Shown: one piece after another, positions 60,880 to 64,000 of the stretch | How positions within the stretch are numbered: position 1 is the stretch's first letter | Layout: each line of letters begins with the position of its first letter | From: Dreissena polymorpha | Lineage: Eukaryota > Mollusca > Bivalvia > Myida > Dreissenidae | Direction: 5' to 3' | Length of the DNA: 64,000 nucleotides | Assembly (NCBI RefSeq): GCF_020536995.1 | Contig: NC_068360.1 | Span: 16,864,778 to 16,928,777 of the forward strand | The notes under the pieces: model-generated | The model's input: only the letters and a program-made list of their open reading frames with translations | What the model was told of the DNA's origin: nothing | Databases searched by the model: none | Program-made: the position numbers and the translations under genes

Positions 60880-62130
60880 ATCGTTTGATACTGTAGGAAT
60901 AAAGTGGACCTAAACACAAAACTTAACCAAATTTTCAATTTTTAAGTATAAAAAGGGCACATAATTCTGTAAAAATGCACACCAGAGTTATCAAACTTTG
61001 CCTGTCCAGTACCCTCATGATAGTTAGTAAGTGTACCAAGTTTGAATGCAATAGCTTTGATACTTAAGGAATAAAATGGACCTAAACACAAAACTTAACC
61101 AAATTTTCAATTTCTTACGTATAAAAAAAGGGCACATAATTGTGTCAAAATGCACACCAGAGTTATCAAACTTTGCCTGCCCAGTCCCCTCATGATAGTA
61201 AGTAAGTGTTCCAAGTATGAAAGCAATATCTATGATACTTTAGGGGTAAAGTGGACCAAAACACAAAACTTAACCAAATTTTCAAGTATAAAGGGCCCAT
61301 AATTCCGTCAAAATGCCAGTCAGAGTTACATAACTTTGCCTGCACAGTCCCCTTACGATAGTTAGTAAGTGTTGCAAGTATGAAAGCAATGGCTTTGATA
61401 CTTTAGGAAAAAAGTGGACCTAAACACAAAACTTAACCAAAATTTCAATTTTCTAAGTATAAAAAGGGCACATAATTCTGTCAAAATGCCAGTCAGAGTT
61501 ACATAACTTTGCCTGCCCAGTCCCCTCATGATAGTAAGTAAGTGTACCAAGTTTGAATGCAATGAATCCGGGTCCGTTCACCCTAATTTCAGTTCGCCCT
61601 TATTCCCCTTCGCCCTAAATCCTGTTCGCCCTGGGTCCGTTCGCCCTAAATTTTATTATCAAAGCAGGGGAAATATCAAACAAAAAAGTGTTACCGAAAT
61701 ATAAAATACGACGTTCTTTAACTTGTAAGCGTGTTTGTAACATAGGCCAGTAATGTTCACTAATTGCTTATTATATTAATTAATGAAAACTTAGGGTACA
61801 AACTTGGTTACTTGTGTGAAAAATCAAGATGGTGCGTTACATGTGTGAAAAATCAAGATGGCGCTCTTTAACTTGTAAGCGTGTTTGTAACAAAGGCCAG
61901 TAATTTTCACTTATTGCGATTTATATTAATTAATGAAAACTTAGGTACAAAATTGTTTACATGTGTGAAAAATCAACTGTTTATACCCCAATATGCAAAT
62001 GATAATATAGGGCGAACGGACCCAGGGCGAACGAACCCAGGGCGAACGAACCCAGGGCGAATGTGTAACTATAGGGCGAACGGACCCGATACCGAATGCA
62101 ATAGCATTGATACTTTATGAGAAAAGTGTA
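60880..62130 (-). repeat. Inverted tandem-repeat element, same family as 4250-4960
   Basis: About five units with TGGACCTAAACACAAAACTT on the plus strand, near 60907, 61077, 61253, 61416 and 62122. It is split by the 530-bp TIR element and sits in the intron before the HECT exon. Confidence 0.88.
61564..62093. mobile_element. 530-bp TIR element with 9-bp target duplication
   Basis: The exact direct repeat GAATGCAAT flanks it at 61555-61563 and 62094-62102; joining the outer sequence restores the surrounding tandem unit. Ends share GGGTCCGTTC followed by GCCCT-type motifs, repeated four times near the right end. The interior holds an imperfect tandem duplication (about 61711-61850 and 61862-61976) with AAAAATCAAGATGG. 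A 9-bp duplication suggests a Mutator-like origin. No protein is encoded. Confidence 0.9.
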
Positions 62131-62193
62131 CCTAAACGCAAAACTAAACCGGAAAAAAAATAGATGAGCTAAAAATGTCTCAATAGACAATGA

Positions 62194-62403
62194 TTAAACC
62201 CTTAAACACTCAGATCAATTTGGAAGCGTGTTTTTTTTTTCCCTTAGAAAATCAAATATTGTAAATTTTAGGCTTCATTCCCAACCTTAAGATACTGATG
62301 AGCAGGAAACAGTGTAAAACAAGAACAGACTTCGAGTTACTTGCATGCTGTTCTGGTTGCATATAGCCATTTTCACTTTGCTTCCAAGCAGGAAAGGGTT
62401 AAA
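62194..62403 (+). mobile_element. Small dispersed element, family E, copy 3
   Basis: Starts TTAAACCCTTAAACACTCAG and ends CAGGAAAGGGTTAAA; more diverged than the other copies. Confidence 0.8.
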
Positions 62404-62409
62404 CTTATT

Positions 62410-63580
62410 TCCAGTGCACATTGATATATAACTGAGTATCATGCAATTCATACTGATATAAAACTGCATCCCAATTAATACTGATACAAAACTGAGTAAC
62501 AAAAAAATTCTAATATAAAACTGCAAAACAACAATTAATACTGATATACAACTTAATAACTTATTAAATTAAATGTATGATAAATAACTCCTTAAAAAAG
62601 ACATTAATATTAAGTATTAATAAAATCAATATCCAGTCCATGTTCTTTTGCAAAAATGGTATCATTTCAATGTGAGTCACAATGACTCAAAACTGAGTCT
62701 CAATAAATAATGATTTAAACTTATAATTTCCAATGCATATTTATATAAAACTGCATGCTTATATATATAATGAATACTGATACAAAACTGAGTCACAAAA
62801 AATACTTATATAAAACTGAGTTACAATTAATACTGACATACAAATTAATAATTAATTATATTAAATGATGTACGCACATAATGTGCTATGTTATAACCTT
62901 ATTAAGCATAAACTTTTATGATAATAACTCCGTAATAAAAATATTATACGCTCAATGTTCTTTCCTAAAAATGGTAACATCATTACAATGTCACAGTAAA
63001 TTGGAATAAACAGAATATTTGAAGTAAATGAATTTATATAAATAAAGAATTGCTTATAAAAGAATTGTAATTTTAATGTAAAGTTTGAAATCAACTTACA
63101 TTTTGTTTCTCAAATCTGTGTTAAGTATAGTTCCTCACACGAACACAAAACACAACTGTTGGGAAAAAAGAAATAATGTTATAGTTCCTCACACGAACAC
63201 AAAACACAACTGTTGGGAAAAAAGAAATAATGTGAGTTTAAATAAAAAAGCAAATAACCATAATCCAATCAAATCAAGTTGAATTCATACGCTTATAAGA
63301 AACCTTTATTAAAAACATCCCAAATACCATGTATATTCCAGTGACACGAAAGGACCCATGTCATTTTTACCTGGCTCCTAAATTTTCTGGCTCAACCATG
63401 GTGTCTTAAGCTGTGGCAAGAGGCAAGCTCCCTTAAATGGCATTTGACACCTCTGGTCCCTATCTGCCTGTTTAATAACAATAGTGTCAGCAGTTTCACA
63501 CCTACCAATACACAAGTTTGTATTTAGACAAAGTCCTTATTTTAAATAAAATAATGGCTAAAATAAAGATAAAATTGTGC
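62410..63580. other. No gene seen
   Basis: Many ATACTGATATAAAACTGAGT-like stretches from 62415 to 62850 make an irregular tandem repeat of 30-60 bp. A 54-bp duplication lies at 63126. No HECT exon was recognised on the minus strand. Confidence 0.5.
63126..63233 (+). repeat. 54-bp direct tandem repeat, two units
   Basis: Both units begin TATAGTTCCTCACACGAACA and are identical to the eye, suggesting a recent duplication. Confidence 0.9.
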
Positions 63581-63585
63581 GTTAA

Positions 63586-63735
63586 AACAAGGCTTGTCAT
63601 TATAGGATGACATACACATGTATGCCCTCTTTTTCCACATTTTTCGAAACCTAAACGCAAACTTTAAGTGTGACGGAATTTCAGATGGACAGTGCGATCA
63701 CTAGTTATATGCCCACCCTCGGGGGCATAAAAATA
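63586..63735 (-). repeat. Degenerate GTC/AGGTCA repeat element
   Basis: It has TTTTTCGAAACCTAAACGCA, the inverse of a stretch at 8455-8490, and closes with TATGCCCACCCTCGGGGGCA, the inverse of the usual head. Confidence 0.6.
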
Positions 63736-63925
63736 AGATATATATAATAAAACATAAAATTTAAATAAGATTATGACAAACAAATGTTAGTCATAAAACA
63801 AATAGTTATTTGATAAGCCACTAACTTGAACTTTAATAATCATTTAACATTGTCAATACTTACAATTTTGAAAATTTTAAATGTTTAATTTAAGTAATGA
63901 TAACATTTGTGTGATCTGAACTTTA

Positions 63926-63965
63926 AGCACATGCATAAAACCATCTTTTTACAGAGCGAGGCACT
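63926..63965. mobile_element. End fragment of a family D small TIR element
   Basis: GCACATGCATAAAACC then TTTACAGAGCGAGGC resembles the right arm of the element at 6819-6956. The left part is absent. Confidence 0.45.
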
Positions 63966-64000
63966 TTAATTTATCCCACCTCTGAAAGTTGTAATTCTGT

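Overview
This window reads as nuclear DNA of a bivalve mollusc. It is AT-rich, gene-poor and packed with short repeats. Host exons have GT-AG introns. There are many small terminal-inverted-repeat (TIR) elements and long arrays built from AGGTCA-type hexamers, as seen in bivalve genomes. The mix of repeat families suggests a dreissenid mussel, but that is inference from memory and not proven by the sequence.

Layout. 1-12.5 kb: two divergent arms of about 0.5 kb in inverted orientation enclose small TIR elements, four families of tandem-repeat elements, a 40-bp minisatellite and a weakly supported small spliced transcript. 12.9-19 kb: small TIR elements, two of them nested and each carrying a tRNA-like cassette, then a 7-unit 145-bp array. 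19.7-47.9 kb: an old tandem segmental duplication. Each unit carries a complete four-exon DNPH1-like gene (2'-deoxynucleoside 5'-monophosphate N-glycosidase, Rcl family) on the plus strand. Comparing the units shows insertions made after the duplication: a 666-bp hAT-like element, a 1.35-kb TIR element and a small TIR element in unit 1; a 4.3-kb repeat block, a Crypton-like recombinase fragment and a 34-bp minisatellite in unit 2. 48-51 kb: repeats only. 51.36-55.65 kb: nine copies of a 14-bp palindrome lie just upstream of an intact-looking four-exon gene for an integrase-core (DDE) protein with HTH regions; a 97-bp near-perfect hairpin follows it. 56.4-57.4 kb: a six-unit 156-bp array. 60.5-60.85 kb: the last exon of a minus-strand HECT-type E3 ligase gene with a shortened inverted copy beside it. 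60.9-62.1 kb: a tandem-repeat element split by a 530-bp TIR element with an exact 9-bp target duplication. 62.2-64 kb: repeats and AT-rich DNA.

The best-supported genes are the two DNPH1 copies and the integrase-core gene; each gives one open frame across four exons with matching splice phases. DNPH1 copy 2 has changed two residues that match known active-site positions (Tyr to Phe, Asp to Val), while copy 1 keeps both but has lost a nearby Arg. The most unusual non-coding structures are the palindrome array beside the integrase gene, the nested tRNA-bearing TIR elements, and the perfect GGTCAnnnTGACC cores repeated through the 145-bp arrays.
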